DNA from: an uncultured Myxococcales bacterium
Lineage (GTDB): Bacteria; Myxococcota_A; UBA9042
NCBI GenBank assembly: GCA_903919145.1
Contig: CAIXGW010000033.1
Coordinates: 1-64,000 of the forward strand
Length of the DNA stretch: 64,000 nucleotides
Reading direction: 5' to 3'
The translations under genes and the position numbers were made by a program. A model generated the notes under the pieces. The model was given only the letters and a program-made list of their open reading frames with translations. It was not told where the DNA came from and ran no database searches. Of this stretch, positions 53,498 through 63,768 are shown one piece after another. The first letter of the stretch is position 1. Every line of letters begins with the position of its first letter.

Positions 53498-54148
53498 CTA
53501 CCGCGCCTGGTTCGGAGCGCGCTCCGGCAGGATGTCGCCGTGGTAGATCCACGTCTTGACGCCAATGATCCCGTAAGTGGTCTTGGCCAGGGCCTCGCCG
53601 TACTGGATGTCGGCGCGCAGGGTGTGCAGAGGCACGCGGCCTTCGCGGTACCACTCGTAGCGGCCCATCTCAGCGCCGCCCAAGCGACCCGAGCAGGCCA
53701 CGCGGATGCCCTTGATGCCAAACTTCTGCGCCGACTGCATGGCTTTGCGCATCGCCCGGCGGAACGCCACGCGGCGCTCGAGCTGGGTGGCGATGTTCTC
53801 TGCCACCAGCTGCGCGTCGGTTTCAGCCCGGCGCACTTCATGGATGGTCAGCACGATCTCGCCCTTGGCGATCTTCTGCAAGGTAGCCTTGAGCTTTTCA
53901 TGCTCTTTGCCCTTGGGGCCGATCAGGATGCCCGGACGCGCGGTGTGCACGCCGATGCGAATCTGCCGCGCTCGGCGCTCGATGTCCACCTTGGCAATGC
54001 CAGCGTGGTTCATCTTCTCCTTGATCAGCTTGCGAATGGCGAGATCCTCGTGCAGCCAGGAGGCGTAGTTCTTTTCTTCGAACCACTTGGAGTTCCAGGT
54101 GCGGATGACGCCCAGGCGCAGTCCGTTCGGATGGCTTTTCTGTCCCAC
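53498..54148 (-). CDS. rpsC: 30S ribosomal protein S3
   Basis: A 216-residue S3 that starts at GTG 54148 ([18 protein letters not shown]) with GAGG upstream; the frame is open further back but without homology. The KH domain ([16 protein letters not shown]) and the C-terminal domain ([21 protein letters not shown]) are complete. Confidence 0.97.
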   Translation of the reverse strand: MGQKSHPNGLRLGVIRTWNSKWFEEKNYASWLHEDLAIRKLIKEKMNHAGIAKVDIERRARQIRIGVHTARPGILIGPKGKEHEKLKATLQKIAKGEIVLTIHEVRRAETDAQLVAENIATQLERRVAFRRAMRKAMQSAQKFGIKGIRVACSGRLGGAEMGRYEWYREGRVPLHTLRADIQYGEALAKTTYGIIGVKTWIYHGDILPERAPNQAR

Positions 54149-54239
54149 GTTGCCCTCGTCGTGCTTTCCGTCTATGCGACGGACCGTTTTCCTGATAGTG
54201 CGGCAGGTTAGACCTGGCGCCCCTTGTGCTGCCCTGGGT

Positions 54240-54584
54240 CTACTTGACGCCCAGCTCCAGCATGACATGGCTGTTCTTCTTAAGGATCTTGGTCGCTCGA
54301 CCTTGAGCCCGCGGAGTCCAGCGCTTCAGCATGTCGGCCTGATCCACGGTCGCCGTCTTGATGTAGAGGGCGTCCACGTCCATCCCGTGGTTGAAGCGGG
54401 CGTTGGCGATGGCGCTGTCAAGCAGCTTGCGCACCGGCCCAGCGCCGAGCTTGGTGATGAACTGCAGGGCGTCCAGCGCCTCTTGCACTGGCTTGCCGCG
54501 AATCTGATCAATCACCACCCGCACTTTACGTGGGGCGATTTGCAGACCGCGGAGGAAGACCTTGGTGGTGGTCGTGTCGCTCAT
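54240..54584 (-). CDS. rplV: 50S ribosomal protein L22
   Basis: A 114-residue L22: [22 protein letters not shown] at the start and the exit-tunnel hairpin [17 protein letters not shown] near the end. ATG 54584 has GGGAG 7 nt upstream. Confidence 0.97.
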   Translation of the reverse strand: MSDTTTTKVFLRGLQIAPRKVRVVIDQIRGKPVQEALDALQFITKLGAGPVRKLLDSAIANARFNHGMDVDALYIKTATVDQADMLKRWTPRAQGRATKILKKNSHVMLELGVK

Positions 54585-54722
54585 GACATGCTCCCTGAGG
54601 GGGCCAAGGGCGCGGGCGCGAGCCGTTGCCGTCGTGTTCTCAGCGTTGCCCGCCAAAGCGGGTCGTTGCTGTTTCAGCCGGGCAACTGCCGTTAAGCAGT
54701 GCCCGGGACCTCTTAAAGAGGT

Positions 54723-55001
54723 CTACTTCTTCTTGGCCTTCTTGTCGGCCGAGTGACCGTGGAAGGTACGAGTGGGCGCAAACTCGCCCATCTTGTGACC
54801 AACCATGTTGTCGGTGACAAACACCGGGATGAACTTCTTGCCATTGTGGACCATGAAGTTCAGACCGACGAAGTCCGGGAAGATGGTGGAACGCCGCGAC
54901 CAGGTCTTGATCGGCCGCTTGTTGTTGACACGGTTGGCCTCTTCCACCTTGAACTTGAGGTGGCCGTCGATGAAGGGGCCCTTCTTAATGGAACGCGGCA
55001 T
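54723..55001 (-). CDS. rpsS: 30S ribosomal protein S19
   Basis: A 92-residue S19: [15 protein letters not shown], the core [12 protein letters not shown] and [16 protein letters not shown]. It has the usual length; the start is ATG 55001. Confidence 0.98.
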   Translation of the reverse strand: MPRSIKKGPFIDGHLKFKVEEANRVNNKRPIKTWSRRSTIFPDFVGLNFMVHNGKKFIPVFVTDNMVGHKMGEFAPTRTFHGHSADKKAKKK

Positions 55002-55109
55002 GGCGTCTTCCTCTCTACTGCTTGATGTCGACATCCCGATGCATGGGAGCGACTTCTAGTGCTAGGTGGCGACCTGATCCCGGCCGCAACTGGCTGCCCC
55101 GCTGACTGA

Positions 55110-55943
55110 CTAGCGCTTGCCCTTGGGCCGGCGCGAGACGATCAAGTGGTTGGTCCGCTTGTTCTTGCGGGTCTTGGGACCCTTGGTCTTCCAACCCCAT
55201 GGCGAGGTTGGGTGACGGCCACCGGAGGTGCGGCCTTCGCCACCACCGTGCGGGTGATCGACGGGGTTCATGACCACGCCGCGCACCGTCGGGCGGATGC
55301 CCAGCCAGCGCGAGCGGCCGGCCTTGCCCAAGCTGATCTTGTCGTGATCGAGGTTGCCGGTCTGACCAATGGTCGCGCGGCAGTCCTTGGTCACTTTGCG
55401 CAATTCGCCCGACGGCAGGCGGAGCAAGGTGTGCTTGCCCTCCTTGGCCATCAGCTGCGCCGAGGTGCCGGCGGCGCGGCAGAGCTGCCCACCCTTGCCC
55501 GGCTTGAGCTCGATGTTGTGCACCATCGTACCAATCGGAATCGCTTCCAACGGCAGGGTGTTGCCCGGCTGAATGTCGGCGTTCTTCGACGAGATCACCG
55601 TGTCGCCCACCTTGAGGTTGAGCGGCGCGAGGATGTAGCGCTTCTCACCGTCTGCATAGTGCAGCAGGGCGATGCGGGCGCTGCGGTTCGGATCGTACTC
55701 GATCGTCGCCACTTTGGCAGGCACCGCGACCTTGTCGCGCTTGAAGTCGATGATGCGGTAGTGGCGCTTGTGGCCGCCGCCGCGCTGCCAAGCCGTGATC
55801 CGGCCATAATTGTTGCGCCCGCGCGGACCGCAAAGCGGTGCCAACAACGCCTTGTGCGGCGTGCTGGTGGTCAGGTCGGCGAAGTCGTCTAGCGACAGCT
55901 GCCGGGTTCCGGCGGTAACTGGCCGGTAATGCTTGATGCCCAT
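55110..55943 (-). CDS. rplB: 50S ribosomal protein L2
   Basis: A 277-residue L2: [22 protein letters not shown] near the start and the peptidyl-transferase-proximal [22 protein letters not shown] near the end. It is full length with the ending RPKGKR. Confidence 0.98.
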   Translation of the reverse strand: MGIKHYRPVTAGTRQLSLDDFADLTTSTPHKALLAPLCGPRGRNNYGRITAWQRGGGHKRHYRIIDFKRDKVAVPAKVATIEYDPNRSARIALLHYADGEKRYILAPLNLKVGDTVISSKNADIQPGNTLPLEAIPIGTMVHNIELKPGKGGQLCRAAGTSAQLMAKEGKHTLLRLPSGELRKVTKDCRATIGQTGNLDHDKISLGKAGRSRWLGIRPTVRGVVMNPVDHPHGGGEGRTSGGRHPTSPWGWKTKGPKTRKNKRTNHLIVSRRPKGKR

Positions 55944-56026
55944 CGTGTCACCCCTGAGAAGGTCGGGTGGTTCAGTCGATCGTATAGGACGCGTCGATTC
56001 CTAGGGAAAGTCGCCGTTGCCGGCTT

Positions 56027-56320
56027 CTACGCCCCTTGGAAGAAGTCGATGTTCTGGCCATCGACCAGTTTGACAAACGCCTTCTTGGTATCGGCGCGGT
56101 AGCCGGAGAAGCGCCCCACCCGCCGCAGCTGCCCGCGGTGGTTCTGGGTGCGCACGTCTTCAACCTTGACCGCAAAGAGCTGCTCTACAGCAGCCTTGAT
56201 CATCGGCTTGTTGGCGTCGCGGTGCACTTCGAAGACGATTTCATTGCGCGCTTCGCGGGCAAGGTTGTTCTTCTCAGTGATCAGCGGGCGCTGAAGGATT
56301 TGCGTCAGGTGCAGTGCCAT
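56027..56320 (-). CDS. rplW: 50S ribosomal protein L23
   Basis: A 97-residue L23: QILQRPLITEKNNLA, then the exposed loop RTQNHRGQLRRVGRFSGYR that contacts the exit-tunnel docking site for trigger factor and SRP, and KKAFVKLVDGQNIDFF. Confidence 0.97.
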   Translation of the reverse strand: MALHLTQILQRPLITEKNNLAREARNEIVFEVHRDANKPMIKAAVEQLFAVKVEDVRTQNHRGQLRRVGRFSGYRADTKKAFVKLVDGQNIDFFQGA

Positions 56321-56356
56321 GGCTCCCTCGTCTTTGTTTGCGTTGCCTGGCCGGGA

Positions 56357-56980
56357 TTAACCGGCGAGGCGCTCTTCCAGGGCCTTGGCCGCATCGACCG
56401 TCAGCACTAGCTTGTCGTACTTGAGGATGTCGTAGACATTGACACCCTCGGCGCGAATGTACTTGGCCGACGGCAGGTTGCGGATCGACAAGTGCAGCGC
56501 ACTGTGCTCGACCGACGTCACCACCAGGGCCTTGTTGGCGCCCAGCCGACCCAGGGTGGCCACAGCCTCCTTGGTCTTGGGCGTCGTCATCGCGAACTGA
56601 TCGACCACCACCAACTCGCCCTGCTTCAAGCGCAGCGAGAGGGCCGAGCACAGCGCGGCGCGCCGCACTTTCTTCGGCACGGTGTAGCTGTAGTCGCGCG
56701 GGTGCGGTCCGTGAGCCACGCCGCCGCCGACAAAGATCGGTGACTTGCGCGAGCCGTGACGGGCTCCGCCGCCGCCTTTCTGCCGGCCGACTTTGTGGGT
56801 CGTGCCGTGCACATTGGCGCGGGTCTTGGTCGAGTGGGTGCCGGCGCGCCGATTGGCGAGCTGGTTCTTGACCACTTCCCAGTGCAAGTGGGGCTTGATT
56901 TCGGCGCCGAAAACGACGTCCGACAGCTCGATTTCGCCCACGGTTTGGGCTTGGGTATTGACGATGCTCACTGACGGCAT
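56357..56980 (-). CDS. rplD: 50S ribosomal protein L4
   Basis: A 207-residue L4 with the tunnel loop [17 protein letters not shown] and [22 protein letters not shown]. In E. coli L4 is the repressor of the S10 operon. It directly follows rpsJ (111-nt gap): the L3 gene that normally lies between them is missing. Confidence 0.97.
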   Translation of the reverse strand: MPSVSIVNTQAQTVGEIELSDVVFGAEIKPHLHWEVVKNQLANRRAGTHSTKTRANVHGTTHKVGRQKGGGGARHGSRKSPIFVGGGVAHGPHPRDYSYTVPKKVRRAALCSALSLRLKQGELVVVDQFAMTTPKTKEAVATLGRLGANKALVVTSVEHSALHLSIRNLPSAKYIRAEGVNVYDILKYDKLVLTVDAAKALEERLAG

Positions 56981-57091
56981 GGCTGCCTCCGCTGCTCTCT
57001 GGCGACGAGCTTTCACTCGCACACCTTGGTTCCGGCTCAGGTGGGCTTGACTGGGGCAGCTCTAGGCGAGCTGCAGACAGGCCCCCGCGAC

Positions 57092-57400
57092 TCAGGTCTT
57101 GATTTCGACGGCCACACCAGCAGCCAGGTCGAGCTTCATCAGCGCGTCCAAGGTCTCCTGGGTCGGGTCGAGGATGTCGAGCAGCCGCTTGTGGGTGCGG
57201 ATTTCAAACTGCTCGCGGCTCTTCTTGTCCACGTGGGGCGAGCGCAACACCGTGTAGGTGTTGATGCGCGTCGGCAGCGGAATGGGTCCCGCGATGCGAG
57301 CGCGCGTGCTGCGCACGGTGTTGATGATCTCGCTCACGGACTGGTCCAAGAGCTTGTGATCGTACGCCTTGAGGCGGATGCGGATGCGCTGACCTGCCAT
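57092..57400 (-). CDS. rpsJ: 30S ribosomal protein S10
   Basis: A 102-residue S10 (also NusE, an antitermination factor): [18 protein letters not shown], then [19 protein letters not shown] and [18 protein letters not shown] 57400 gives the family start. It lies 120 nt after fusA, with no tuf gene between. Confidence 0.98.
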   Translation of the reverse strand: MAGQRIRIRLKAYDHKLLDQSVSEIINTVRSTRARIAGPIPLPTRINTYTVLRSPHVDKKSREQFEIRTHKRLLDILDPTQETLDALMKLDLAAGVAVEIKT

Positions 57401-57520
57401 GGCACTTTCTCCCGTGATTCCAGGCATCCGCCCGAATCCGTCATTCCAACTGCGTGGCCCTCTTGGGTGCCGCTTGCGCTCGGCCCTTTGGCCAACCTGC
57501 TGAGTCCTTGGCCGTGGGGC

Positions 57521-59608
57521 CTAGCTCTTGCTCTTGATGATCTCTTGCACGATCTGCGCTGGCGCCGGAGCGTAGTGCGAGAACTGCATGGTGTAGGTAC
57601 CGCGCCCCTGGGTGCGCGAGCGCAGATCCGTGGCGTAGCCAAAGGTCTCGCCCAGCGGCACTTCACCCTGGATGACGCGAACTCCGCCGCGCTCGTCCAG
57701 GTTGTTGATGCGGCCACGGCGGCTGTTCAGGTCGCCGATGATGTCGCCCAGGTAGTCTTCGGGCACCAGGATTTCGATGCCGAAGATGGGCTCGAGCAGC
57801 TGCGGCTTGGCTTTGGCCGCCGCCTCTTTGAACGCCATGGAGCCGCAGATGCGGAACGCCATTTCGTTCGAGTCGACGTCGTGGTACGAGCCGTAGAACA
57901 GCGCGGCCTTGAAGTCGACCATCGGGTAGCCAGCCAGAACACCGTTGGACATGGCGTCCTGGATGCCCTTGTCGACCGCCGGGATGTACTCCTTGGGAAC
58001 GACGCCGCCCTTGATCTCATCGGCGAAGCTGTAGCCCACGCCCGACTCGACCGGCTCGATGCGGATGCACACGTGCGCGTACTGGCCGCGGCCACCGGTC
58101 TGCTTGGCGTACTTGTGGTCGACTTCCACCTTCTGGGTGATCGTCTCGCGGTACGCGACCTGCGGGCGACCGACCTTGGCCAGCACCTTGAACTCGCGCT
58201 TGAGGCGGTCCACGATGATTTCCAAGTGCAGCTCGCCCATGCCGGCGATCAGCGTCTGCCCCGTCTCTTCGTTGGTGTAGAACTTGAAGGAAGGATCCTC
58301 GCGGGCCAGCTTGGACAGACCCAGGGACATCTTCTCTTCCTCGGCCTTGTTCTCTGGTTCGATAGAAACCGAGATCACTGGGTCGGGGAACTTCATGTTC
58401 TCAAGGGCGATCGGCTGCTTGGTGTCGCAGAGCGTGTGGCCCGTGATGGTGTCGCGCAGACCGGCGACGGCGACAATGTCACCGGCATAGGCCTCTTTGA
58501 TGTCTTCGCGCTTGTTGGCGTGCATCCGCATGATGCGGCCAATCCGCTCGTTCTTGCCGGTGTTGGCATTGAGCACGGCGTCGCCGACGACCATGGTGCC
58601 CGAGTAGATCCGGACGTAGGTCAAGTGGCCGATGAACGGGTCGGTCCACAGCTTGTAGGCCAAGCCCGAGAACGGCGCGTCGTCTTTGGCCGGGCGCTCA
58701 ATGGCGTCGCCTGCACCCTTTTCGCCGTCCGGAATGATGCCGGCAACCGGCTTGATGTCCAGCGGCGACGGCAGGTAGTCCGTCACGGCGTCCAGGAGCT
58801 GCTGAACGCCCTTGTTCTTGAACGCAGAGCCGCAGATCACCGGGATGAACGACATGGCAATGGTGCCCTTGCGGATCAGCGAGGTCATCTCTTCGCTTGA
58901 GATGTCCTCACCCGCCAGGTAGCGCTCCATCGCGTCGTTGTCCTGCTCCACGGCGGCTTCCAGAAGCTCTTCGCGAGCCTTGGCAGCGGCCTCAAGCAGG
59001 TCGGCCGGGATGTCGATCACGTCCCAGCGCACGCCCTGGCTGGAGTCGTCAAACAGGTGACCCTTCATGGTCAGCAGGTCGACGATGCCGCGAAAGTTCT
59101 CTTCCGCGCCGATCGGCAGGCACAGCGGGATGGCACGGGCGCCGAGGCGCTCGCGGATCTCGCCGACAACGCGGCTGAAGTCAGCGCCGGTGCGGTCCAT
59201 CTTGTTGATGAAGGCGATGCGCGGCACCTTGTAGCGATCGGCCTGACGCCACACGGTCTCGGACTGGGGCTGCACGCCGCCGACCGCACAGAACACCGCG
59301 ACCGCGCCATCGAGGACGCGCAGCGAGCGCTCCACTTCGATGGTGAAGTCGACGTGGCCGGGCGTGTCGATGATGTTGATGGTCCGACCCTTCCACTGGC
59401 ACTGGGTCGCCGCCGACGTGATCGTGATGCCGCGCTCCTGCTCCTGCTCCATGAAGTCCATGGTGGCAGCGCCGTCGTGAACCTCGCCGATCTTGTAGAG
59501 GCGGCCTGTGAAAAACAGGATGCGCTCCGTCGTCGTGGTCTTACCCGCATCAATGTGAGCCATGATGCCGATATTGCGGAATTTTTCTAGCGATACGGTA
59601 CGCGGCAC
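57521..59608 (-). CDS. fusA: elongation factor G
   Basis: A 695-residue translocase GTPase with all five domains. G motifs are visible: [21 protein letters not shown] and [11 protein letters not shown]. Domain IV carries [10 protein letters not shown] and the C-terminus QFSHYAPAP. It starts at GTG 59608, with GGAG 6 nt before it. It sits in the usual place after rpsG. Confidence 0.98.
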   Translation of the reverse strand: MPRTVSLEKFRNIGIMAHIDAGKTTTTERILFFTGRLYKIGEVHDGAATMDFMEQEQERGITITSAATQCQWKGRTINIIDTPGHVDFTIEVERSLRVLDGAVAVFCAVGGVQPQSETVWRQADRYKVPRIAFINKMDRTGADFSRVVGEIRERLGARAIPLCLPIGAEENFRGIVDLLTMKGHLFDDSSQGVRWDVIDIPADLLEAAAKAREELLEAAVEQDNDAMERYLAGEDISSEEMTSLIRKGTIAMSFIPVICGSAFKNKGVQQLLDAVTDYLPSPLDIKPVAGIIPDGEKGAGDAIERPAKDDAPFSGLAYKLWTDPFIGHLTYVRIYSGTMVVGDAVLNANTGKNERIGRIMRMHANKREDIKEAYAGDIVAVAGLRDTITGHTLCDTKQPIALENMKFPDPVISVSIEPENKAEEEKMSLGLSKLAREDPSFKFYTNEETGQTLIAGMGELHLEIIVDRLKREFKVLAKVGRPQVAYRETITQKVEVDHKYAKQTGGRGQYAHVCIRIEPVESGVGYSFADEIKGGVVPKEYIPAVDKGIQDAMSNGVLAGYPMVDFKAALFYGSYHDVDSNEMAFRICGSMAFKEAAAKAKPQLLEPIFGIEILVPEDYLGDIIGDLNSRRGRINNLDERGGVRVIQGEVPLGETFGYATDLRSRTQGRGTYTMQFSHYAPAPAQIVQEIIKSKS

Positions 59609-59746
59609 GGGGAACTCCAGGACTCAGATGGTGCTTGCACGGCTCCAGGGAGGCGGGCAGAGCTGGGTATCGGCGGAACTCGGTTTCGTCACTGCGCGGG
59701 GCCATCCCTGGGCCAGCTTCTCGCTAAGAGATGCCGGCCTGAGGAT

Positions 59747-60217
59747 TTACCAGCGGTAGTGGGCGAAGGCCTTGTTGGCTTCGGCCATGCGGTGCACGTC
59801 TTCGCGCTTCTTGACCGCGGTGCCACGGCCCTGGGCGGCATCGAGGATCTCGTTGGCGAGCTTCTCTACCATGCCCTTCTCGCCGCGGGCGCGGGCCGAG
59901 TTGATGAGCCAGCGCATCGACAGAGCGGTGCGGCGCTCGGGGCGAATCTCGACCGGGACCTGGTAGTTAGAACCACCAACGCGGCGGGACTTGACTTCCA
60001 CGGCCGGGCGCACGTTTTCCAGAGCAGCCTTGAACACCTTGACCGGATCGTCCTTGGCGCGCATCTCGACCTTGGTCATCGCGCCGTACATGACGCGCTC
60101 GGCGGTCGACTTCTTGCCTTCCAGCATGAGGCAGTTCACAAACTTGCCGACAAACTGGTCAGAATACTTGGGGTCGCGGGGGGCGATGCGCTTGGGTACT
60201 TCGCGGCGGCGGGGCAT
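59747..60217 (-). CDS. rpsG: 30S ribosomal protein S7
   Basis: A 156-residue S7: [43 protein letters not shown] and ending FAHYRW. It nucleates the 30S head. AAGGAG precedes ATG 60217. Confidence 0.98.
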   Translation of the reverse strand: MPRRREVPKRIAPRDPKYSDQFVGKFVNCLMLEGKKSTAERVMYGAMTKVEMRAKDDPVKVFKAALENVRPAVEVKSRRVGGSNYQVPVEIRPERRTALSMRWLINSARARGEKGMVEKLANEILDAAQGRGTAVKKREDVHRMAEANKAFAHYRW

Positions 60218-60386
60218 GGGCTGCTCCTTGGGGTCGGTGCTCTGTTGGTCCGGGTTCAGGAACCCGGGTTCAGGAGGTGGCCAGCTAGGCTCGATCTCCG
60301 GTTCGGCTCCCCGGCGAGTTGCGTCGCGCGGAGGAGCTACTTGGTCTCAGCGGCCGCCTTTCTCGGCAGCTGCCTTTTCTTAGCTC

Positions 60387-60785
60387 TTACTTCTTCTTGG
60401 CGGCAACCGCGCCGGCCTTGGGGACCTTGGCGCCGTACTTGCTGCGGCTCTTCTTGCGGTTGGCAACACCGGTGGTGTCCAGCGTGCCGCGAACGATGTG
60501 GTAGCGAACGCCCGGCAGGTCTTTGACGCGGCCGCCGCGGATGAGCACGATCGAGTGCTCCTGCAGATTGTGGCCGACGCCCGGAATGTACGACGTCACT
60601 TCCATGCCGTTGGACAAGCGCACGCGGGCCACCTTGCGCAGAGCCGAGTTCGGCTTCTTGGGCGTGGTGGTGTAGACGCGGGTGCAGACGCCACGCTTCT
60701 GCGGGCAGGCATCCAGGGCCGGCGACTTGGTCTTGCGGTGCTTGGCCTCGCGGCGATCGCGGATGAGCTGATTGATCGTTGGCAT
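60387..60785 (-). CDS. rpsL: 30S ribosomal protein S12
   Basis: A 132-residue S12: [15 protein letters not shown], the decoding-centre [16 protein letters not shown] and [18 protein letters not shown]. The C-terminal tail is about nine residues longer than in E. coli. First gene of the str operon, with its promoter about 490 nt upstream. Confidence 0.98.
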   Translation of the reverse strand: MPTINQLIRDRREAKHRKTKSPALDACPQKRGVCTRVYTTTPKKPNSALRKVARVRLSNGMEVTSYIPGVGHNLQEHSIVLIRGGRVKDLPGVRYHIVRGTLDTTGVANRKKSRSKYGAKVPKAGAVAAKKK

Positions 60786-60896
60786 GGGCTGGCGCGCTCC
60801 AGGTTAAACGACCCGACTTTGCGATTTCCGCGCCGCCAGGCTAGTTGACCATCCGCCCGGGCAAGAGCCGGACGAGAAGGCAAAAGTATCTCGCTA

Positions 60897-60918
60897 CCGT
60901 CGAAGCTGACTTCGACGG
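60897..60918 (-). promoter_or_regulatory. perfect leader hairpin upstream of rpsL
   Basis: CCGTCGAAG/CTTCGACGG, 9 bp without mismatch around a 4-nt loop, 111 nt before the rpsL start. On the minus strand TACTTTTG follows about 9 nt later, so weak attenuation is conceivable. Confidence 0.6.
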
Positions 60919-61239
60919 CGAACGGTGGTGGCTCCGCTGCGCGGGGGCCTCGCCAGACTTGTCCAGGCCGCGGCGACAATCCAAAGATCGTCACCCCAGG
61001 GCCGGCAGCAGCCGGTGGCGGTGTGCGCCCATCGTGCTTTCGCGGAGGGCAGAGGTCCTTGCAGCCGGAGCCACACAGCCTCTACCTCTTGCAGCTTCCA
61101 CCCTTGCCGAAGCGCGGGCCGCCCTAGGGCGATTTGGGAAACTGCGAAAGCTCCTTTCCCGATGGGGGGAGTTCCGAACCTTGCCCTTTGGTTTGTCCCA
61201 GTTCCAATTCTGGAGCTGGCCGTGGGGCGGGTCGGAACC

Positions 61240-61262
61240 GCGAAGGACCGGAGTCCATTCGC
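61240..61262 (-). promoter_or_regulatory. 5'-terminal hairpin of the str leader
   Basis: GCGAA/TTCGC and GGAC/GTCC stacked with one bulged base and a 4-nt loop, starting about 6 nt after the predicted transcription start. Confidence 0.5.
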
Positions 61263-61274
61263 GTTGGGGCCGTG

Positions 61275-61303
61275 ACTTTACAGGGGTGGGGCGAACCTGT
61301 CAA
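61275..61303 (-). promoter_or_regulatory. sigma-70 promoter of the str operon
   Basis: Minus strand TTGACA (61303-61298), a perfect -35, 17 nt, TAAAGT (61280-61275). Confidence 0.8.
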
Positions 61304-61519
61304 GAGGTGGCGGGCGGTGGCTTGGCGAAAACCGATCTCCTGGAGCGCTGGCGGCGGTGAAAGTTGCGGAGGTGTCACGGTGGCGTCTGGGTGGATCTGC
61401 GAATTTCAGGCACTTGCAGAGGTCCCGGCGCGGCTGCCGGTGATCAAGATCGGCGCGGCGCAGCGCAGGGGGCCCCACAGGAGTACTCTCTAATTTGATT
61501 GAGATTAATCGGAGGACCG

Positions 61520-62587
61520 CTACTCACGCCAGATGAACTTCCACGGATGGCGCTTGAGATCCTTGAGCAGCAGCTTGAGGTCCATGAACAGCTCGTTGTC
61601 CATGAGCAGGCCGCCGATCGTTCCGCGGCCTTTGCGGGCGTTGTCGGTGACGGCTTCGACGTCGCCCAGGGCCTTGTCGGCGCGGGCCACGGCGCCGTCC
61701 ATACGATCGAGTACCTGGTGGACCTTGCCGGTGCCCTTGTCTCCCAGTACCACATCGACGGTGGGCTGGTCGCGGAGTTTCTCTGTGAATGTCTTTAGGT
61801 TCTTTGCCACCTGCTTGGCATCGCGCAGCACGGGGTCCACGGCCTCGTCGGCTTTGGAGGCGATCCGCTCGGCGCTGGCCAGGGTGCGCTTGATTTGGCG
61901 GCCGTCGCCGATGGCGGTGTCCAGGGTGGCCACCAGCTTGTCGAGCTTGGCGCCGGTCTGGTCCAGGCGGTCGAGCACTCTCTTGACCGTTTCGCGATTG
62001 TCTACAATGAGTTGATCGGCATCCGTGATGGCCTTCTTGGCCTCCAGGACCGCCTGGTCGGTGTGGGTCAGCACATCGCCAACGACTTTTTCATTGTTTT
62101 CAAGGAGGCGCGTCAGCACCCCGGCGACCTTGGTGAGCTGCTGGCCCAGAATCTCCATGCGCAGCGGCGGCATGCCTACGACCGGGGCGCCGGGCTTGAG
62201 GTAGGCGCGCTCAAAGCTGCCGGGGTCGATCTCAATGTACTTCTCGCCAAGGATTCCCTGGGTCGAGATGTAGAACTGCGCGTCATCGTGAAGGGTCTTG
62301 CCCTTCTCCGGATCGACATCCAGCCAGACCCGCACGGTGACGCGGCGGCCGGTCACCTCGTCCTTCTTGCCGCCCCAATAGTCGATTTGCGAGATCTTGC
62401 CCGCCGACGTGCCGGCGATCTTGACCGGAGCTCCGGGCTTGATGTCGCTGGCGGTAGGAAAATCAACGGGAATTCGAAAGCCCGAAGATCCGCCCACGTC
62501 GCCCAGTACCAGCACAAAGCCGACCAACAGGGCTGTACAGACCAGCACCAGCGCGCCGACTTTGACTTCGATGGACTTTTCCTTCAC
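61520..62587 (-). CDS. MCE-domain (MlaD-like) phospholipid-transport protein
   Basis: A 355-residue inner-membrane-anchored protein: one N-terminal helix (VGALVLVCTALLVGFVLVLG), an MCE domain (about residues 38-130: IKPGAPVKIAGTSAGKI, GILGEKYIEIDPG), then a long helical tail (about 150-320) of heptad-like Leu/Val/Ala repeats. MCE proteins form hexameric rings or tubes that carry lipids across the periplasm. The start is GTG 62587 with AAAAGG 5 nt upstream; GTG 62593 is possible. It follows an MlaF-like ATPase gene; no MlaE permease gene is adjacent. Confidence 0.88.
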   Translation of the reverse strand: MKEKSIEVKVGALVLVCTALLVGFVLVLGDVGGSSGFRIPVDFPTASDIKPGAPVKIAGTSAGKISQIDYWGGKKDEVTGRRVTVRVWLDVDPEKGKTLHDDAQFYISTQGILGEKYIEIDPGSFERAYLKPGAPVVGMPPLRMEILGQQLTKVAGVLTRLLENNEKVVGDVLTHTDQAVLEAKKAITDADQLIVDNRETVKRVLDRLDQTGAKLDKLVATLDTAIGDGRQIKRTLASAERIASKADEAVDPVLRDAKQVAKNLKTFTEKLRDQPTVDVVLGDKGTGKVHQVLDRMDGAVARADKALGDVEAVTDNARKGRGTIGGLLMDNELFMDLKLLLKDLKRHPWKFIWRE

Positions 62588-62753
62588 GTGCACCTTTTGC
62601 TGGGTCGGCGCTGGCCGGCGCGGCGATGATAGGGCGTGGTTGCCCGGGCGTCGAATTCATCAGGGGTGGCGGGGTTCAGCGCCACCGTGCCGGCCCGGTA
62701 GCCCGGCCGCGGAGCCGGGTCAGGAGCCTGTGGGGATGCTACCCGACGGGCTC

Positions 62754-63497
62754 CTAGAGGACCATTGGCCCTTCGGCCAGACCGCGGATGAACTGGTAGA
62801 CGACTGGATCGCTGGTGGTCCTAAACTCTTGAGGGGTGCCATCCAGGCGGATTTCACCTTGGTAAATCATGGCGATGCGGTCGGCCACCGTAAAGATCGA
62901 GCGCAAGTCGTGGCTGACGACGATAGAGGTGACCCCCTGCTCTTCAGACAGTTCGCGAATCAGCTTGTCGACGTTGGCGGCTGCCATGGGGTCCAGGCCG
63001 GTGGTCGGCTCGTCAAAAATCACAAAGTCGGGGTCCAGGGTCAGGGCGCGGGCAATGGCTACCCGCTTGCGCAGGCCGTCGCCGATGTCCGACGGGAAGC
63101 GATCGGCCATGTGGTCCATCTGGACCCGCTGCAGAAAGCCGAGCGCCGCCGAGCGTGCGGGCGCCCCAGTCAGCCCTTTGTGCTTGCGCAGCGGCAGCTG
63201 CACGTTCTCTACAAGAGACATCGAGTCAAAGAGGGTAGAGTGCTGAAAGACCATCGCGCAGCGCTTGCGCACCGGGTAGAACGCCTTCTCTGACAAGTGG
63301 GTGATGTCGATGCCGTCTAGCAGCACCTGACCACCGTCTGGCTTCATCAGGCCAACCAAGTGCTTGACCAGCACCGACTTGCCGGCCCCTGACAGGCCAA
63401 CGATGAACAGAATCTGACCTTTCTCCACCGTCAAGGACACGTCGCGCAAGACGTGCTTGCTGCCAAATGACTTGAAGATGTTACGGAACTCGATCAT
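62754..63497 (-). CDS. MlaF-like ABC transporter ATP-binding protein
   Basis: A 247-residue ATPase of the MCE-transport family: Walker A GLSGAGKS (34-41), FQHSTLFDSMSLVENV as Q-loop, Walker B VIFDEPTTGLDP (Asp162, Glu163) and the family feature GLRKRVAIARAL. The ABC signature, normally LSGGM in MlaF, reads IGDGL (138-142), losing the Ser. It should energise lipid movement with an MlaE permease and the MCE protein encoded downstream. Its own promoter is at 63567-63594. A divergent gene follows upstream. Confidence 0.88.
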   Translation of the reverse strand: MIEFRNIFKSFGSKHVLRDVSLTVEKGQILFIVGLSGAGKSVLVKHLVGLMKPDGGQVLLDGIDITHLSEKAFYPVRKRCAMVFQHSTLFDSMSLVENVQLPLRKHKGLTGAPARSAALGFLQRVQMDHMADRFPSDIGDGLRKRVAIARALTLDPDFVIFDEPTTGLDPMAAANVDKLIRELSEEQGVTSIVVSHDLRSIFTVADRIAMIYQGEIRLDGTPQEFRTTSDPVVYQFIRGLAEGPMVL

Positions 63498-63566
63498 CAG
63501 CTCTCTGGCTTGAGGGCGTGGAGGGCGCAGGGCGGGCTAGCCGTGCTCGGATGCGGCGATCGTGGC

Positions 63567-63594
63567 ATGATACGGCTGCGGCCGACGTTGGCAA
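63567..63594 (-). promoter_or_regulatory. sigma-70 promoter for the mlaF-like gene
   Basis: Minus strand TTGCCA (63594-63589), 16 nt, TATCAT (63572-63567), about 70 nt before ATG 63497. Confidence 0.6.
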
Positions 63595-63710
63595 CCAGGC
63601 AGCCAAAAGCCTGGGTTCCTTCGCGGTTCTGGCCAGAGTCGGCAGTGGGACACCCGGGGAGTTCGCGCTGCAGGACCCAAGGCCAGCGGGTAGGCGGCGG
63701 GTGCGGCGCA

Positions 63711-63726
63711 GGCCGAGAGATCGGCC
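63711..63726. promoter_or_regulatory. small hairpin upstream of the epimerase-like gene
   Basis: GGCCGA-GAGA-TCGGCC: 6-bp stem with a GNRA-type loop when transcribed on the plus strand, 42 nt before ATG 63769. Confidence 0.35.
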
Positions 63727-63768
63727 TTGGCGGTCGGCTGGGAATTGGCGAAAAGGCGGAGGAGATTG

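Larger units (their letters stand above)
60786..61519. other. intergenic region upstream of rpsL, 734 nt
   Basis: No supported gene on either strand. It contains the str promoter (61275-61303), a hairpin at the predicted 5' end (61240-61262), and a perfect 9-bp hairpin (60897-60918), giving rpsL a leader of about 480 nt. Confidence 0.75.

Noticed and set aside
57026-58900. A 624-codon plus-strand frame opposite fusA and rpsJ
   Set aside because: It crosses several confirmed genes and their gaps, which no real gene would do. It is a shadow of high GC content.
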